Positions 19,368-27,651 of a stretch of DNA of 55,732 bases are shown here, piece after piece. This stretch comes from an uncultured Ruminococcus sp. GTDB lineage: Bacteria > Bacillota > Clostridia > Oscillospirales > Ruminococcaceae. Both the position numbers and the translations under genes were made by a program. The first letter of the stretch is position 1; each line of letters begins with the position of its first letter. The notes under the pieces are model-generated. The model saw only the letters and a list, made by a program, of their open reading frames with translations. It did not search any database and had not been told where the DNA came from. Location: assembly GCF_902762735.1 (NCBI RefSeq), contig NZ_CACWPP010000006.1, forward strand, positions 1 through 55,732. The letters run 5' to 3'.

Positions 19368-19471
19368 TAGTTTTTTGAATATTTTCACATAAATAGGACA
19401 TACTTTTTTTGAAATTAAGCAAGTTACGCACAATTAAAACGCGGCGTATCGGCGTAAAATGGGGTGATAAT

Positions 19472-19669
19472 GTGAATAAAACAGCATATTTTGCAGGGGT
19501 GGAGCTTCCTGCGCGGGTGGTATACACGGCGGGACATCGCGGCTATGCGGGTGTCAGCGCTGAAAACCTGTCAGCGGCGGAAAGGCTGTGCAAGTGCAGG
19601 AAACGCACCGCAGAGGTCAGTGATGCGGCTTATCTGGCAAAGCGGGAGCTTTTCGGCGGCGGCAGGTGA
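19472..19669 (+). CDS. Small hypothetical protein
   Basis: 65 residues from GTG 19472, preceded by GGGGTGAT at close spacing. It is basic and rich in Ala/Arg (for example ELPARVVYTAGHRGYAG, KCRKRTAEVS), with no membrane segment or recognised family. Its TGA stop is also the first three bases of the target duplication of a family B element at 19675, so the element landed directly behind it. Coding status is uncertain. It lies between divergent rsmA and the purE leader. Confidence 0.4.
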   Translation: MNKTAYFAGVELPARVVYTAGHRGYAGVSAENLSAAERLCKCRKRTAEVSDAAYLAKRELFGGGR

Positions 19670-19674
19670 GATGG

Positions 19675-19722
19675 ATCCCGATTTGGCTGTGTATCATCAG
19701 CAATACACATCAAAATTGGGAG
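19675..19722. repeat. Family B element, short copy
   Basis: 48 bp beginning ATCCCGATTTGGCTGTGTAT and ending CATCAAAATTGGGAG. It is flanked by direct repeats TGAGATGG (19667-19674) and TGAGATGA (19723-19730). Compared with the 100-bp copies at 24130 and 25789 it lacks the internal palindrome, with the deletion joining two GTAT sites. Confidence 0.8.
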
Positions 19723-19730
19723 TGAGATGA

Positions 19731-19918
19731 AAAACGTGTGCGGGGAAAGTCGGCAGTGAGTGCTTCGGGCTGACTTTCCCCCCGCATGGACGCGGGAGAA
19801 AAATATCACAGCGCACAGCCGCGCCCGCATCGCGCTGAGGTGTCCTGAAAAGGGGCATTTAGTGGAATTTACACAAGAAAACGATTTATTATATTCACAA
19901 ATTCTATATGGAAAACTG
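19731..19918. other. Intergenic stretch upstream of the purE promoter
   Basis: Together with the family B copy and the purE leader this makes about 510 bases without a supported gene (19670-20180). This part is GC-rich (CCCCGCATGGACGCGGG) and then AT-rich. Nothing else is recognised. Confidence 0.5.
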
Positions 19919-19947
19919 TTGAAATTATCCTGATAATATTGTACAAT
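19919..19947 (+). promoter_or_regulatory. Promoter of the purE operon
   Basis: TTGAAA, 17-nt spacer, TACAAT. Transcription would start near 19954 and give a leader of about 225 nt before the purE start. Confidence 0.75.
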
Positions 19948-19953
19948 ATTAAT

Positions 19954-20157
19954 GTAACATCGACTGCGTATGCAGCGGAACAGGGGGCGGCAGGTAATGA
20001 TGACAGCCTACGGTTTTTCATTCTTATATCCCATGATGGGCGGTGCCGAGTACGGATACCGTCTTATGTCCGCGCACTCTTGTCACACCTGTATGCGCAA
20101 AACACATAGTGAGTTTGACCGAATTTGAAACTGCAACGCTATTGTTGCAGTTTTTTT
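19954..20157 (+). promoter_or_regulatory. Structured purE leader, candidate riboswitch/attenuator
   Basis: Seen: the segment TGCGTATGC at 19965-19973 can pair with GTATGCGCA at 20091-20099 (9 bp with two G-U), enclosing about 117 nt. Overlapping GCGTATGCAG at 19966-19975 can instead pair with CTGCAACGC at 20131-20139, the 5-prime arm of the terminator (9 bp, one bulged A). The two pairings exclude each other, as in a transcription-terminating riboswitch. Inside are small hairpins such as CCCATGATGGG and ACGGATACCGT, and AGGT/ACCT pairing. I find none of the conserved cores I know for guanine, ZTP, PRPP/ykkC, THF or FMN aptamers. Inferred: purine-pathway regulation by an unidentified ligand or protein. 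Confidence 0.6.
20128..20157 (+). terminator. Attenuator terminator before purE
   Basis: A 10-bp perfect stem AAACTGCAAC / GTTGCAGTTT with a 6-nt loop is followed by a run of T ending at 20157. It lies only 24 nt before the purE start codon, so it must be read through for expression. Confidence 0.9.
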
Positions 20158-20180
20158 GGTTTGGAAGGAGTCTGGTAAAT

Positions 20181-20678
20181 ATGAAGAAAGTCGCAGTAAT
20201 AATGGGTTCTGACAGCGATTTCCCTGTGGTATCTAAGGCTTGCGCCGAGCTTAAAGCATACGGTGTGCCTTACGAGTGCCATGTTATGAGCGCACACAGA
20301 ACGCCCGCTCTGGCGGCTGATTTTGCTGACAAGGCTAAGGAGAACGGCTTTGGCGTTATAATTTGTGCGGCAGGCATGGCGGCACATCTGGCAGGCGTTA
20401 TAGCAGGTCACACCACACTGCCTGTTATCGGCATTCCCTGCAAGTCCTCTAATCTGGACGGGCTGGATGCTCTGCTGGCAACGGTGCAGATGCCCAGCGG
20501 CATACCTGTTGCCACCGTTGCCATAGACGGCGCGAAGAATGCGGCTATACTGGCTATACAGATGCTTGCACTGTCCGATGAAGGTCTGGCTGAAAAGCTG
20601 GAAAAGGCTAAGGCTGATATGATAGACGGCGTTAAGGCTAAGGACGCGGCTTTGCAGGAAAAGCTGGCGGCGCTGTGA
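20181..20678 (+). CDS. purE: N5-carboxyaminoimidazole ribonucleotide mutase
   Basis: 165 residues, class I PurE. It converts N5-CAIR to CAIR in de novo purine synthesis. Seen: the MGSDSDFPV start motif, [10 protein letters not shown] with the catalytic histidine, and [14 protein letters not shown]. Start ATG 20181 is preceded by GGAAGGAG; in-frame codons further upstream fall in the leader and terminator. It is the first gene of the locus, controlled by the attenuator just upstream. A class I PurE needs PurK, which is not in this window. The stop overlaps the next gene's GTG. Confidence 0.97.
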   Translation: MKKVAVIMGSDSDFPVVSKACAELKAYGVPYECHVMSAHRTPALAADFADKAKENGFGVIICAAGMAAHLAGVIAGHTTLPVIGIPCKSSNLDGLDALLATVQMPSGIPVATVAIDGAKNAAILAIQMLALSDEGLAEKLEKAKADMIDGVKAKDAALQEKLAAL

Positions 20679-21328
20679 GCAGATACAAAGTTCTGCTGTT
20701 TGACCTTGACGGTACGCTGATGGACACAGCACCCGGCATATTCAGCACTGTGCGGTACACGCTGGCAAAGCTGGGGGTGGAAGAACCGCCTCAGCTGAAA
20801 AAGTTTCTTGGACCTCCGCTGCTGCGGTCTATGATGGACTACTGCGGGCTGGACGAGGAACGCGCGTGGCAGGCGGTGAGGATCTACCGCGAAAAGTACC
20901 CTAAGGACGACCTTTATAACTCGAAGAAGTTCGATGGTGTCGAAGAACTGCTTGCGGGGCTGAAAGCTGAGGGGTACACTCTCGGCGTGGCTACGAGCAA
21001 GCCCGAGCCTTTTGCGAGGAGTCTGCTGAAAAGGTTCGGACTGGATAAGTATTTTGACTATATCGGCGGTTCGGGCGTTGACGGCACGCGGGACAATAAA
21101 AAGCTGGTCATAGAATATGTGCTGGAAAATCTGGGTCAGCCTGACAGAAGCAAAGTGCTGATGATAGGCGACAGAGAGCATGACATCATCGGGGCAAAGC
21201 AGTGCGGCATCGACGGGCTGTATGCTCTGTGGGGGTACGGCAGTGCGGAAGAAGCGGCTGAATGCGGGGCTTCTTTCACGGCGGTCACACCCGAAGAATG
21301 CGGCAGGCATATCGCGGCGGCTGAATGA
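20675..21328 (+). CDS. HAD-family hydrolase (phosphoglycolate phosphatase-like)
   Basis: 217 residues. HAD subfamily IA phosphatase of the Gph/PpaX type. Seen: motif [13 protein letters not shown], motif II ATSKPE, motif III lysine region [15 protein letters not shown], and motif [15 protein letters not shown]. The GTG start overlaps the purE stop by 4 bases (GTGA), so expression is tied to purE. The substrate is unknown; a nucleotide or phosphoglycolate are possibilities from the family. The cap domain (about residues 17-80) is the short helical type. Confidence 0.9.
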   Translation: MSRYKVLLFDLDGTLMDTAPGIFSTVRYTLAKLGVEEPPQLKKFLGPPLLRSMMDYCGLDEERAWQAVRIYREKYPKDDLYNSKKFDGVEELLAGLKAEGYTLGVATSKPEPFARSLLKRFGLDKYFDYIGGSGVDGTRDNKKLVIEYVLENLGQPDRSKVLMIGDREHDIIGAKQCGIDGLYALWGYGSAEEAAECGASFTAVTPEECGRHIAAAE

Positions 21329-21405
21329 CAGCATTATGGAAAGTAAAATTTTCCCGAAGCTCGCTTTTCGGGAAATGATGAATAGAATTCTTGGGAGAGT
21401 ATCAT

Positions 21406-22827
21406 ATGGGCGGATTTTTTGGCGCAGTTTCGGCAAACGACTGTATACAGGACGTTTTCTTCGGAACTGATTATCATTCACATCTGGGCACGAGAAGAGG
21501 CGGCATGACCTCTTATGCGCCCGAGACAGGTTTTCAGAGAAACATTCACAGCATCGAGAACTCACCTTTCAGAACAAAGTTCGAGAAAGATGTTGAGGTC
21601 ATGCGCGGCAGGGTATGCATCGGCTGTATAAGCGACACTGACCCTCAGCCGATAATGGTGCGCTCGAAACTGGGGCTTTACGCTGTCTGTTCGATAGGCG
21701 TTATACACAACGCCGAACAGCTTTCGCGTGAGCTTTTGCAGAGCGGCTGTGCGAATTTTGAGACTATGAGCAGCGGCGCTATCAACTCGGCAGGGCTGAT
21801 AGGCGCACTTATCGCACAGAAGGACAGCTTCGTTGACGGCATAAGATATGCACAGCAGAAGATAGTAGGCACTATGTCGCTGGTGATAATGACCGAGAAC
21901 AGCATAATCTGTGCAAGGGACAAGGCGGGCAAACTGCCCATACTGATAGGGCAGAGGTCGGACGGCTACTGCTTCTCCTTTGAGGATTTTGCTTACCAGA
22001 AGCTGGGCTATAAGACCTGCCACGAACTGAAAGCGGGCGAGATACTCAGGCTGACTAAGGACGGCTATGAGATAATGGCTGAAGGCACAGATGAAATGAG
22101 CATATGCACTTTCCTGTGGACTTATTACGGCTACCCCAACGCCAATTATGAGGGCGTGAATGTCGAGGGCATGAGGATACGCAACGGCATGATAATGGCT
22201 GAGAACGACATCAAGAACGGCAAACTGCCCGAAGTCGATTATGTATGCGGTGTGCCTGATTCGGGTACGCCCCACGCCATCGGTTATGCCAACAGGAGCG
22301 GTATACCTTTTGCAAGACCGTTCATCAAGTATACTCCCACATGGCCGAGAAGTTTCATGCCTACCAATCAGTCTATGAGAAACAGGGTGGCTAAGATGAA
22401 GCTGATACCTGTACACGAATTCATCGAGGGCAAGAAACTGCTGTTCGTCGATGACAGTATAGTAAGAGGCACTCAGATGAGGGAAACTGTCGAGTTCCTG
22501 TATGAGAACGGCGCTAAGGAAGTGCATATGAGGTCGGCTTGCCCGCCCATCATGTACGGGTGCAAGTACCTGAACTTCTCAAGAAGCACTTCCGAACTGG
22601 AACTTATCGCAAGGCAGATAATCGACGAGAACGAGGGCGCTGAGGGCGTTAAGTACATAAGCGAGTACAGCGATACCAATACCGAGCGCGGCAAACTGCT
22701 GAGAGATGAGATATGCCGCAGACTGAAGCTGACTTCGCTGGAATTCCAGTCGATAGAGGGTACTGTAAAGGCTGTGGGCAAGCCCGAATGCGGTCTGTGT
22801 ACCTACTGCTGGGACGGCAGAGAATAA
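21406..22827 (+). CDS. purF: PurF-like amidophosphoribosyltransferase lacking the glutaminase cysteine
   Basis: 473 residues. PurF makes 5-phosphoribosylamine from PRPP and glutamine. Seen: the PRPP loop [26 protein letters not shown], and four cysteines placed like the B. subtilis Fe-S ligands (C281, C379 or C386, C462, C465). Missing: the N-terminal Ntn nucleophile. The protein starts MGGFFGAVS, where active PurF begins C-G-V/I-F-G. The usual HNG reads HNA and the following acidic motif is absent. No upstream in-frame start restores a cysteine. Start ATG 21406 follows GGGAGAG. Known to me only loosely: similar MGGFFG homologues occur in other clostridia. Inferred: an ammonia-dependent or partner-dependent synthase. 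A canonical PurF may exist elsewhere. Confidence 0.88.
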   Translation: MGGFFGAVSANDCIQDVFFGTDYHSHLGTRRGGMTSYAPETGFQRNIHSIENSPFRTKFEKDVEVMRGRVCIGCISDTDPQPIMVRSKLGLYAVCSIGVIHNAEQLSRELLQSGCANFETMSSGAINSAGLIGALIAQKDSFVDGIRYAQQKIVGTMSLVIMTENSIICARDKAGKLPILIGQRSDGYCFSFEDFAYQKLGYKTCHELKAGEILRLTKDGYEIMAEGTDEMSICTFLWTYYGYPNANYEGVNVEGMRIRNGMIMAENDIKNGKLPEVDYVCGVPDSGTPHAIGYANRSGIPFARPFIKYTPTWPRSFMPTNQSMRNRVAKMKLIPVHEFIEGKKLLFVDDSIVRGTQMRETVEFLYENGAKEVHMRSACPPIMYGCKYLNFSRSTSELELIARQIIDENEGAEGVKYISEYSDTNTERGKLLRDEICRRLKLTSLEFQSIEGTVKAVGKPECGLCTYCWDGRE

Positions 22828-23034
22828 GCCGCAGACGGCGACTTATAGTAAAGGATATAAAAATTTTCACACAGACCGCTTGCATATACCGAGATAATTG
22901 TATCTGTGAGCGGGATATGTCTGAAGATCATGTCATTTACTATATCTCAATACGAAGAACAATAAAACTAACAGGATACCCGATGACCGACAGGTGCGGT
23001 CTGAGGGGAAGAATCAGACCGAAAGGATCATATT
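22828..23034. other. purF-purM gap with RBS-proximal hairpin
   Basis: 207 bases. An 8-bp hairpin CGGTCTGA / TCAGACCG at about 22998-23022 ends directly before AAAGGATC, the purM ribosome-binding site. It could modulate initiation or protect the processed mRNA end. No gene seen. Confidence 0.45.
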
Positions 23035-24075
23035 ATGAACAAGAACAGCTATTCTAACAGCTACAAGGAAGCAGGCGTTGACGTTACAGCGGGCTACAAG
23101 GCAGTGGAACTTATGAAGCAGTATGTCGGCAGGACTGTCACTAAGGGCGTTATTGACGGTATCGGCGGCTTCGGCGGACTTTTCGAGCTGGATATGACAG
23201 GCATAAACAAGCCTGTACTGGTATCGGGCACTGACGGTGTCGGCACTAAGATCAAGATCGCTTTCCTGCTGGACAAGCATGACACTGTGGGCATCGACTG
23301 CGTTGCCATGTGTGTGAACGACATAATCTGCTGCGGCGCAAAGCCTCAGTTCTTCCTTGACTACATCGCGTGCGGCAGGAACATACCCGAAAAGATAGCA
23401 AGCATAGTTTCGGGCGTGGCAGAGGGCTGCGTACAGGCAGGCTGCGCACTGGTAGGCGGCGAAACCGCCGAGCATCCGGGTCTTATGCCTGAGGAAGAGT
23501 ATGACCTGGCAGGCTTCTCGGTGGGCATCGTTGACAAGGACAAGATACTTGACCCCACCACCCAGAAGGCTGGCGATGTGATGATCGCTATCAAGTCCAG
23601 CGGCGTACATTCCAACGGTTTCTCGCTGGTGAGAAAGGTATTCGATGTAAACGAGGAGAATCTCGCCAAGCACTATGACGAACTTGGCACCACACTTGGC
23701 GAAGCTCTGCTGACACCTACACGCATCTATGTAAAGGCGATAATGAGCCTGCTGGACGCTGTAAAGGTGAAGAGCATATCGCACATCACAGGCGGCGGCT
23801 TCTACGAGAACATTCCGAGAGCACTGCCTAAGGGCATCTCGGCTCAGATAAAGAGAAGCGATGTTCAGGTGTTGCCTATATTCGACCTTATCGCAAAGAC
23901 AGGCAATATCCCTGAGAGGGACATGTTCAACACCTTCAACATGGGCGTGGGCATGACCGTTGTAGTCGATAAGGCTGACGCTGATGCGGCTATCGCGGCT
24001 ATCAAGGCGGCAGGCGAGGACGCATATGTTCTCGGTGAACTGGTAGACAGCGACATGGGCGTTATAATCTGCTAA
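23035..24075 (+). CDS. purM: Phosphoribosylformylglycinamidine cyclo-ligase
   Basis: 346 residues, normal for AIR synthetase. It closes the imidazole ring of FGAM using ATP. Seen: [18 protein letters not shown]-site [54 protein letters not shown], and [14 protein letters not shown], all in family order. Start ATG 23035 has AAAGGAT upstream. Same strand as purF, 207 bases apart. A weak hairpin terminator follows. Confidence 0.97.
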   Translation: MNKNSYSNSYKEAGVDVTAGYKAVELMKQYVGRTVTKGVIDGIGGFGGLFELDMTGINKPVLVSGTDGVGTKIKIAFLLDKHDTVGIDCVAMCVNDIICCGAKPQFFLDYIACGRNIPEKIASIVSGVAEGCVQAGCALVGGETAEHPGLMPEEEYDLAGFSVGIVDKDKILDPTTQKAGDVMIAIKSSGVHSNGFSLVRKVFDVNEENLAKHYDELGTTLGEALLTPTRIYVKAIMSLLDAVKVKSISHITGGGFYENIPRALPKGISAQIKRSDVQVLPIFDLIAKTGNIPERDMFNTFNMGVGMTVVVDKADADAAIAAIKAAGEDAYVLGELVDSDMGVIIC

Positions 24076-24090
24076 AAAAATTTTCAGCAA

Positions 24091-24124
24091 GCCACTCGGC
24101 GCGGCAGGTGTCGGGTGGCTTTAT
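24091..24124 (+). terminator. Weak terminator after purM
   Basis: 8-bp stem GCCACTCG / CGGGTGGC (one G-T) followed by TTTAT. The family B element inserted immediately behind it, so the T-tract may be shortened. Confidence 0.45.
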
Positions 24125-24129
24125 CTTAA

Positions 24130-24230
24130 ATCCCAATTTGGTTGTGTATTGTTTCCCCCGCCGAAGGCGGGGGAAACAATACGAAAAAAAGCCATTCTGT
24201 ATCATCAGCAATACACTTCAGAATTGGGAG
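24130..24230. repeat. Family B element, full copy 1
   Basis: 101 bp with ends ATCCCAATTTGG and AATTGGGAG. It is flanked by the exact 8-base direct repeat TATCTTAA at 24122-24129 and 24231-24238. The inner perfect palindrome GTATTGTTTCCCCCGCC / GGCGGGGGAAACAATAC occupies about 24146-24183. No coding capacity. Confidence 0.88.
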
Positions 24231-24260
24231 TATCTTAATAAGGGTAGATGGAGGAACATT

Positions 24261-24635
24261 ATGAACAAGGGGATATGGGGAAAGATCGCTGATGTTTTCA
24301 GTGATCCCGCCCATTGGTCTTACAGGGATAGAGAGGAAGAAAGAACAAGCGGTCTGAACACGCCGTTCATAACAACAGGCGCGGCGGCGGTACTGCTGAT
24401 AGGTCCCGAACTTTACAAACTGCACAGGGCGGGTCATTTCGCCATTATGACGGCGGTGGGCTTTGCGGTGTTTCTGGCAGGTGCGGCGTTCCATGTTTGT
24501 GTGATACACAGGGCGTTAAAGAAGAAACTCAGATACGACAAGCGCACAGATTTCCACTCATCGGGCGTGGCGATACTGATAGCTTTTGCCTGCGGAGGTA
24601 TATTGTATCTGAGGCTAAAGTACAGGCTGTGGTGA
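24261..24635 (+). CDS. Hypothetical small membrane protein
   Basis: 124 residues, family not recognised. A charged N-terminus (GIWGKIADVFSDPAHW then REEERTSG) precedes three hydrophobic segments, about residues 35-50, 60-80 and 98-112, and a basic C-terminal end. ATG 24261 follows GGAGG by 6 nt. It lies in the purM-purN gap as the first of three small genes that have no visible link to purines. Whether it shares the purine transcript is unclear because of the weak terminator and repeat upstream. Confidence 0.65.
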   Translation: MNKGIWGKIADVFSDPAHWSYRDREEERTSGLNTPFITTGAAAVLLIGPELYKLHRAGHFAIMTAVGFAVFLAGAAFHVCVIHRALKKKLRYDKRTDFHSSGVAILIAFACGGILYLRLKYRLW

Positions 24636-24655
24636 ATGAAAAACGGAGGTATATT

Positions 24656-25159
24656 ATGGGCGGCATTGTATTGAAAAGACAGGACAGCGATGACCGGGCT
24701 TTTGCATTTGAAACTAAGCTGTGGGGCAGATCGCTTAAAGTGGAGATCCTGACGGAGGACATTGATGTGACTGACAGCACAGCGGCAGAGATACTGCCTG
24801 AGGTGAAAAGGGCTGTCGGATTTGTGAACAGCCACAAAGCCGAGATCATTGCGGCGCTGATAGATGACGATGCACTTGATATGGCTGACGATTGGGCATC
24901 ATCGGCGGAGGAAGACCCCGATGAAGAGGACTGCTACATAATGGAAGACGGCCGTAAGGTGAGAACGCCGATAACTGAGGAAGTTTTCACGGGTATGCTG
25001 GGCATCGCTGAGGCTTCACTGGAGTTTTGCGAAAACACGGATAAGATAAGCAGCATACAGCTTTATCTGACCTGTGACCCCGACATATTTGCGGGTCATG
25101 CCTTGGATGTGCAGATAGACGGCGACGGAAACATCGAAGTATGCGGTCTTTGCGGATAG
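24656..25159 (+). CDS. DUF2262-like protein
   Basis: 167 residues, acidic, no membrane segment. Start ATG 24656 follows CGGAGGT. The order of features suggests DUF2262: an opening strand region (AFAFETKLWGRSLKVEI), a long helix with many charged residues, then the closing YLTCDPDIFAGHALDVQIDG strand pair. Proteins of this family are of unknown function; I recall them turning up near polymorphic-toxin loci. The assignment is by eye and tentative. It lies 20 bases after the small membrane protein gene and 4 bases before the next gene. Confidence 0.55.
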   Translation: MGGIVLKRQDSDDRAFAFETKLWGRSLKVEILTEDIDVTDSTAAEILPEVKRAVGFVNSHKAEIIAALIDDDALDMADDWASSAEEDPDEEDCYIMEDGRKVRTPITEEVFTGMLGIAEASLEFCENTDKISSIQLYLTCDPDIFAGHALDVQIDGDGNIEVCGLCG

Positions 25160-25163
25160 TAGA

Positions 25164-25691
25164 ATGGAATTGAGTTATCAGCGTAAAAAGGGGCTGAAAG
25201 TTTTCTGGCGGCGGCATAAGCATCAGGTATTCGGGTGCTTTCTGCTGGCGGGGATACTGGCGATATGGTATATCGGCTGGCGGCAGGCTCACCCGAAAGA
25301 AGTCGTGGCGGAAGAAGCAGTCACTGAAAAAGCAGACATGGGTGCGTACATGGGCTTTGACAAGCTGGGGCTTGGTTATGATGTCAGCATGGACGGCATT
25401 GACGGCGAGATGTTCGATTACAGCATATATTTTGACCATGAGGTGTCACAGGCTGACCGCGATGCGGTATCGGCTGAGATAGACAAGCTGTATGAAAATT
25501 ACAGCGAAGATGCCTACTACGGCGATATATCGCTGTGGCAGGACGAGTCGTTCGACAAGGAAAAGGTCATGGTGGTGCTTGATCTCGGAAATGCCGATGA
25601 TGAAAGCATGATCACCGACATACTCGAAGCCATCGACCGCGTGGACGGTGTCAGTCGGGTGGTCATAAACGAGGGCGCGGACGAATACTGA
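25164..25691 (+). CDS. Hypothetical membrane-anchored protein
   Basis: 175 residues. A basic N-terminus (QRKKGLKVFWRRHKHQ), one transmembrane helix at about residues 22-38, then an acidic soluble domain rich in Asp/Glu that would face outside. No family is recognised. The start lies 4 bases after the previous stop with no clear ribosome-binding site, so translation is probably coupled to the DUF2262-like gene. Confidence 0.6.
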   Translation: MELSYQRKKGLKVFWRRHKHQVFGCFLLAGILAIWYIGWRQAHPKEVVAEEAVTEKADMGAYMGFDKLGLGYDVSMDGIDGEMFDYSIYFDHEVSQADRDAVSAEIDKLYENYSEDAYYGDISLWQDESFDKEKVMVVLDLGNADDESMITDILEAIDRVDGVSRVVINEGADEY

Positions 25692-26067
25692 ATTTCATAG
25701 GTGTGCGGAAAATGTATGTGGTTTCTGCACTTTGTACACCAAAAACTACATCAAGAAAAACCGCGAATTTACGCCGCTTTATTACTATATCCCAATTTGG
25801 CTGTGTATTGTTCCCCCGCCGAAGGTGGGGGAACAATACGAAAGAACAGCCATTTTGTATCATCGGCAATACACATCAAAATTGGGAGATATAAGAAGTG
25901 AAAAGTTTTTGCATTTTCTGCATAAAACAATGTGAAAATGCGCGTTTTCGGGCTTTTTGAGCATGTGGTTTTAAAACAGCTTCTGCACCGAAACTACATA
26001 AACGCCACAGCGGGTGAATATCAGAGCGCTCGGCTGTGCGGAAAATATATCTGAAAGGAAGAGCGAT
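25692..26067. other. Gap with family B copy and local duplication
   Basis: 376 bases without a gene. It contains the family B copy at 25789-25888. Three short strings occur on both sides of it: TGTGCGGAAAAT(G/A)TAT at 25702 and 26035, TTCTGCAC at 25723 and 25981, and AAACTACAT at 25743 and 25991. This suggests an older local duplication or a decayed gene. No reading frame is preserved. Confidence 0.5.
25789..25888. repeat. Family B element, full copy 2
   Basis: 100 bp with ends ATCCCAATTTGG and AAATTGGGAG. The inner palindrome is GTATTGTTCCCCC / GGGGGAACAATAC. It is about 90% identical by eye to the copy at 24130. Flanks (ACTAT and ATATAAG) show no clear duplication. Confidence 0.85.
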
Positions 26068-26697
26068 ATGAAAAATATAGTTGTACTGGTATCGGGCGGC
26101 GGTACTAATTTGCAGGCTTTGATAGATGCGCAGGAGCGCGGTGAGATAAAGGGCGGAAAGATAAGCTGTGTCATCTCATCGAAAGAGGGCGCATATGCGC
26201 TGGAAAGGGCGGCTAAAGCGGGCATACCCACCGTCACACTGCCAAGAAAGAACTATGCTGACAAGGTAAGTTACAGCATGGCGATAAAAGAAGAACTGGA
26301 CCGTCAGAAAGCCGACATTGTGGTGCTGGCAGGCTTTATGATAATACTGGACGAGTGCCTGACAAAGGCTTATCCATACAAGATAATAAATGTTCACCCC
26401 GCACTGATACCGTCATTCTGCGGTGAGGGCTTCTACGGGCTGAAAGTACACGAGAAAGCCCTTGAATACGGCGTGAAGGTCAGCGGCGCGACCATACATT
26501 TCGTGAATGAACAGGCTGACGCGGGCGCGGTTATCCTTCAGGGCGCTGTTGACATCGCAAATGACGAAACTCCCGAAACTTTACAGCGCAAAATAATGGA
26601 AAATGTGGAGTGGAAACTTCTGCCAAAAGCAGTCTCGCTGTTCTGCGAGGACAGGATAACCATAAAGGACGGCAAGGCTTACGTTGACCTGAAATAG
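26068..26697 (+). CDS. purN: Phosphoribosylglycinamide formyltransferase
   Basis: 209 residues. It transfers formyl from 10-formyl-tetrahydrofolate to GAR. Seen: the N-terminal phosphate-binding VLVSGGGTNLQALID, folate-site GFMIILDE, and catalytic triad region NVHPALIPSFCG with the Asn-His pair and the later Asp in QADAGAVIL. Where the usual motif reads KGLHA, this protein has FCGEGFYGLKVHEKAL, as in clostridial forms. Start ATG 26068 follows AAAGGAAG. It is followed by 159 bases before a separate promoter. Confidence 0.96.
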   Translation: MKNIVVLVSGGGTNLQALIDAQERGEIKGGKISCVISSKEGAYALERAAKAGIPTVTLPRKNYADKVSYSMAIKEELDRQKADIVVLAGFMIILDECLTKAYPYKIINVHPALIPSFCGEGFYGLKVHEKALEYGVKVSGATIHFVNEQADAGAVILQGAVDIANDETPETLQRKIMENVEWKLLPKAVSLFCEDRITIKDGKAYVDLK

Positions 26698-26807
26698 ACC
26701 CGACACAGCCCGCAGTCACCGCTTTGCGGCAGGCGGAGACAACCGTGCCCGTAAGACAGCAGAGGCAGACTTCTGATATTATTTTGCTCGGGTATGCGGG
26801 ATAATGC

Positions 26808-26836
26808 TTGCAATTGGCGGGATTATCTGGTATAAT
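26808..26836 (+). promoter_or_regulatory. Promoter within the purine locus
   Basis: TTGCAA, 17-nt spacer, TATAAT, with a TG one base before the -10. It gives a very short leader (about 15 nt) before the hypothetical gene at 26857, and could also drive purO downstream. Confidence 0.7.
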
Positions 26837-26856
26837 ATAAGGTGAGGTGATATGCG

Positions 26857-27546
26857 GTGGAAAAGACATTTTATATACCCCTTAAATATAACGAGGGCGA
26901 CTATCTCGCCGCCGAACTTCCGAAACAGGGCGAGTGCCTTGTCATTGAGCAGACGAAGTTCGATTACCTGATGTATCTGCTGCCCGTTTACGGAACTGAG
27001 GTCAGGCGCTATTCGGTAAAGACCGAAGATGCCGAAAAGACCATGATGGTCAGGTACGACAAAGAGGGCGATATAGTGCATGTCGATGTGAAGTGCGGCA
27101 GGCGCAGGCGGCTGGTGTACATGAATTTCCCCGATGACGAAGCGGCTAAGGAAACTGTCTATCGGTTTTGCAGTTTTGAGGGTGAAAGGCTGTGCAGGGA
27201 GGCTGCGAAGTACGGCGGCAAGGTATCGCGGGTGTTTATAGAGAAGTTCTATGACGGCGAAGCGGCAGACTTTGCGGTGAAGATGGCAAGCCCCGAAGAA
27301 GTCGCGGCGGTGAGAGCGGCAGGCGGTGACAGCGCGGCTGACAACAGCGGAGAGTACAGCAGTGAAAAGCGCATCGAGTGCGATGTTGACACATGGGGCG
27401 CGATGATACTGTGCGGCTCACCCGAATTCAGAGCGGATATGTTCGGGTTTGGGGCATTTATAATGCAGAGAGCCATCGAAGAGAACGCTCTTCCAAAGCT
27501 GAACAAGGCGGCAGATTTCAGATTTATAGTGAACGAGTATGACTGA
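26857..27546 (+). CDS. Hypothetical protein
   Basis: 229 residues, soluble, family not recognised. The GTG start follows GGTGAGGTGAT. The N-terminal half is beta-rich (TFYIPLKYNEGDYLAAEL, YVYMNFPDD-like strands). A low-complexity acidic/serine linker lies near residues 155-175. The C-terminal part carries DTWGAMILCGSPEFRAD. It has its own promoter. Position between purN and purO is the only contextual link. Confidence 0.6.
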   Translation: MEKTFYIPLKYNEGDYLAAELPKQGECLVIEQTKFDYLMYLLPVYGTEVRRYSVKTEDAEKTMMVRYDKEGDIVHVDVKCGRRRRLVYMNFPDDEAAKETVYRFCSFEGERLCREAAKYGGKVSRVFIEKFYDGEAADFAVKMASPEEVAAVRAAGGDSAADNSGEYSSEKRIECDVDTWGAMILCGSPEFRADMFGFGAFIMQRAIEENALPKLNKAADFRFIVNEYD

Positions 27547-27651
27547 ATGCTGACGATGACCGTCGGCGGGAAGATACGATAAAATATGACGATACCCATT
27601 GATACATCATCAATGGCAAACATACAGACAATAACAAGGAGGTCATTTCAA

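Noticed and set aside
19954-20127. Known purine (guanine/adenine), ZTP or PRPP riboswitch upstream of purE
   Set aside because: I looked for the conserved cores (for ZTP the late CCGCCTGGGC; for purine aptamers the two conserved loops; for ykkC/PRPP the ACGG...GGGA-type core) and did not find them. The leader is therefore listed as unclassified.
23014-24090. 358-codon open frame opposite purM
   Set aside because: Entirely antisense to purM. The composition is typical of a reverse-frame shadow and there is no promoter or RBS.
25692-25940. Several 60-70-codon frames across the family B repeat at 25789
   Set aside because: They translate the transposable repeat itself in different frames and have no RBS or conservation.
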